Both the position numbers and the translations under genes were made by a program. Source: Phycisphaerae bacterium (GTDB lineage: Bacteria; Planctomycetota; Phycisphaerae; JAAYCJ01). From it: a DNA stretch of 16,345 bases. The DNA lies in NCBI GenBank assembly GCA_012514125.1, contig JAAZAW010000038.1:1-16345 (forward strand), in the 5' to 3' direction. How positions within the stretch are numbered: position 1 is the stretch's first letter; each line of letters opens with the position of its first letter. The notes below the pieces were generated by a model that was not told the origin of the DNA, did no database searches, and saw only the letters and a list, made by a program, of their open reading frames with translations. Positions 15,139 to 16,345 of the stretch are shown piece by piece.

Positions 15139-15340
15139 CCGTAGAGGTCTGCCAATTCAGACATTTAAACCCTTCAAAATACCAAATTCCCCCGCCGTGT
15201 GCAAATTCTAAACACGAAACACCAAGCCATGGCCTGCCCAAATTTCCCCCCCCCTTTTTTCTGCCATTTCGGACCCTGAGGGGTCAATCGATGGGACTAA
15301 AATTCTTCTCCTTGCGCAGATTCCATACGTGAGCTGCGCT

Positions 15341-15362
15341 CAGAAAAATCATCAAATGATTT
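15341..15362 (-). terminator. Possible intrinsic terminator of the right-edge lipoprotein gene
   Basis: On the minus strand, a perfect 7-base stem (AAATCAT, loop TTG, ATGATTT) is followed by TTCTG, so the stem end and tail give five T in a row. It lies about 34 bases after the stop at 15396. The stem is AT-rich and therefore weak. Confidence 0.4.
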
Positions 15363-15381
15363 CAAAGACAGGCACAGAACA

Positions 15382-15397
15382 AAGCGTTCTTACGCTT
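15382..15397 (-). terminator. Hairpin overlapping the stop codon of the right-edge lipoprotein gene
   Basis: A perfect 6-base inverted repeat, AAGCGT and ACGCTT, with a four-base loop overlaps the TAA at 15398-15396. Only a mixed TGTTCT tail follows, so it is a poor intrinsic terminator by itself. It may act together with the hairpin at 15341-15362 or protect the RNA end. Confidence 0.3.
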
Positions 15398-16345
15398 ACG
15401 ATCCCCAATCTTCAACCTTTTTTATATTGCCTTCATCATCGTAGTAGATCGTCCGGCCGCTTCGGCAATCGTCCGCGACCGTACTCATCGACATTTTATA
15501 AAGACCATCCTGACTGTGACTCCAAAAATATTGCTCAAGCTGCGTTGTTCCATCCGGTAAAATCGTGATGATGGACATCATATCAGGCCGGTAATATTCA
15601 TCGAATATGTCCCAAAGAAAGGTTGTCCAGGTATAGATATAAGTCGTGGTGGGAATCGACTGCCCCGACGAATCGAAAATCGGAACGTCAGACGCCTCTT
15701 CTTTTTGCATGGTATAACTGGCAAGCAAACCCGACGGACAATCGGGATTATCCGGATTTTGATAAAGCATCGAACTCATGAAACTCAAATCTTTTTTTAT
15801 GGAATAAGAAGAAGATAAATAATTGTTATAGTGATATACCCCTCCGAAACCATCGAGAAGAATCATATAGGACCAGGTATCCGGTGTATTAACTTGCATC
15901 ATGGAAACCGTCAACTGACCGTTATTTTCCTTCCACGAATACATGCATCCCTGATCGCCAAAGCATTTCACTGTCATATCACCACTCTTGGCCGTCGAAG
16001 GCCGCTTGGCAGTATCCATCAATAAAAAAGCAGGAAGAGCCGTCTGAGAAAACGTCTTGAATTTATTGAATTCCTGCATGGCGGCAACCATTTCCCGAGC
16101 CTGTGGAATATCCAAAGCCAGTAATTCGGATGGAATCGGAATCTCCGGTATATCTTCAATCAAGGGCTGATCCTTCGCGATGCTCTCCAGAGCAGCCTGA
16201 AAGTTGGGTGAAGTGATCTTCTCATCCGAGGTATCCCAGGATCCGCCATCCGAGGTATCCCTGGAACCGTCATCCGAACCATCATCCGGCAAGCCTCCAA
16301 TGCATCCCCACAAAGAAAAAGCAAACAGAACCGCAATAAATCCCA
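15396..16345 (-). CDS. Lipoprotein of unknown function, 5' end cut by window edge
   Basis: The frame is open from the right edge to TAA 15396, giving 315 codons plus the stop. The first visible residues, GFIAVLFAFSLWGC, are the hydrophobic core and lipobox of a lipoprotein signal peptide, so only a few N-terminal residues lie beyond 16345. An apparent TTG start at 16313 is inside the signal and is rejected. The mature protein begins with an acidic Asp/Ser/Gly linker that includes an 8-residue tandem repeat (DTSDGGSW then DTSDEK). About 280 residues follow that are rich in Tyr, Trp, Ser and Met. The last residues, including RTIYYDDEGNIKKVEDW, read like antiparallel beta strands. Two pairs of Cys (KCFGDQGC and later CPSG, DDC) may form disulphides. 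I do not recognise the family; a surface or periplasmic lipoprotein is all that can be said. Confidence 0.82.
   Translation of the reverse strand, partial: GFIAVLFAFSLWGCIGGLPDDGSDDGSRDTSDGGSWDTSDEKITSPNFQAALESIAKDQPLIEDIPEIPIPSELLALDIPQAREMVAAMQEFNKFKTFSQTALPAFLLMDTAKRPSTAKSGDMTVKCFGDQGCMYSWKENNGQLTVSMMQVNTPDTWSYMILLDGFGGVYHYNNYLSSSYSIKKDLSFMSSMLYQNPDNPDCPSGLLASYTMQKEEASDVPIFDSSGQSIPTTTYIYTWTTFLWDIFDEYYRPDMMSIITILPDGTTQLEQYFWSHSQDGLYKMSMSTVADDCRSGRTIYYDDEGNIKKVEDWGS
16223..16289. repeat. 24-base imperfect tandem repeat inside the right-edge lipoprotein gene
   Basis: Two 24-base units (16223-16246 and 16247-16270), both beginning catccgaggtatcc, are followed by a shorter third unit starting catccga (16271-16289). 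They keep the reading frame and encode the repeated Asp-Thr-Ser-Asp linker just after the lipidated cysteine. Such repeats can change copy number by slippage. Confidence 0.75.

Larger units (their letters stand above)
15093..15395. other. Gene-free gap of 303 bases
   Basis: No credible gene was seen on either strand. From right to left it holds two hairpins near the end of the neighbouring lipoprotein gene, a GACCC-TGAG-GGGTC dyad (15272-15285) and a run of nine C followed by six T (15246-15260). Further left are AT-rich words such as aaattctaaacacgaaacac (15203-15222), which resemble known dispersed intergenic repeats, and a candidate promoter close to the next gene. The lipoprotein-lysA-motor unit is most likely transcribed from here. 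Confidence 0.6.

Overview
The window looks like a stretch of chromosome from a Gram-negative bacterium with an outer membrane, most likely an anaerobic or facultatively anaerobic member of the Planctomycetota (Phycisphaerae-like). This is inferred from the gene families and layout: a one-polypeptide pyruvate:ferredoxin oxidoreductase, several secreted TPR-like proteins and lipoproteins, and a vWA-TPR-ExbB-ExbD-ExbD cluster of the kind I associate with planctomycetes. No rRNA or other decisive marker is present. GC content is near one half by eye. No tRNA, rRNA, insertion sequence, phage gene or CRISPR array was seen.

Left part (1-5441). A pyruvate:ferredoxin oxidoreductase gene runs on the minus strand from 3026 off the left edge, so its last part (about 170 residues, judged from family length) is missing. 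Upstream of it on the same strand is a PEBP-family (YbhB/YbcL-like) lipoprotein with its own sigma70-like promoter and an odd valine/aspartate-rich linker. Next come a short-chain dehydrogenase (minus) and a nitroreductase-family flavoprotein (plus), transcribed divergently from an 85-base gap.

Middle (5461-9043). A large secreted TPR-like protein of 869 residues (minus) and a WalJ/YycJ-type metallo-beta-lactamase-fold hydrolase (plus) are divergent. The gap between them holds a very good promoter for the first (TTGACT, 18 bases, TATAAT) and a probable TATAAT -10 box for the second.

Right part (9061-15092). Seven minus-strand genes are probably one transcription unit, in the order lipoprotein, lysA, vWA protein, TPR protein, exbB/tolQ, exbD/tolR copy 1, exbD/tolR copy 2. 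The last five are joined by 4-base stop/start overlaps or very short gaps. Together they would make a proton-driven inner-membrane motor (ExbB with two different ExbDs) plus a membrane-anchored vWA protein and a secreted TPR protein. The single membrane helix of the vWA protein carries a Ser-x3-His-x6-Leu pattern like that of TonB/TolA, which suggests that it may take the place of TonB or TolA as the force-transmitting arm. This is the most interesting system in the window. lysA, at the head of the unit, ties it to lysine and diaminopimelate (peptidoglycan precursor) metabolism.

Right edge (15093-16345). A 303-base gene-free gap contains hairpins, a candidate promoter and AT-rich text that resembles dispersed intergenic repeats. 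Then comes a lipoprotein gene of unknown function, on the minus strand, whose start lies beyond the right edge.

At the level of base composition, the plus strand is about balanced or G-rich up to about 5.4 kb and then clearly C-rich to about 15 kb, even inside the plus-strand walJ gene. This looks like a GC-skew boundary rather than a coding-strand effect.
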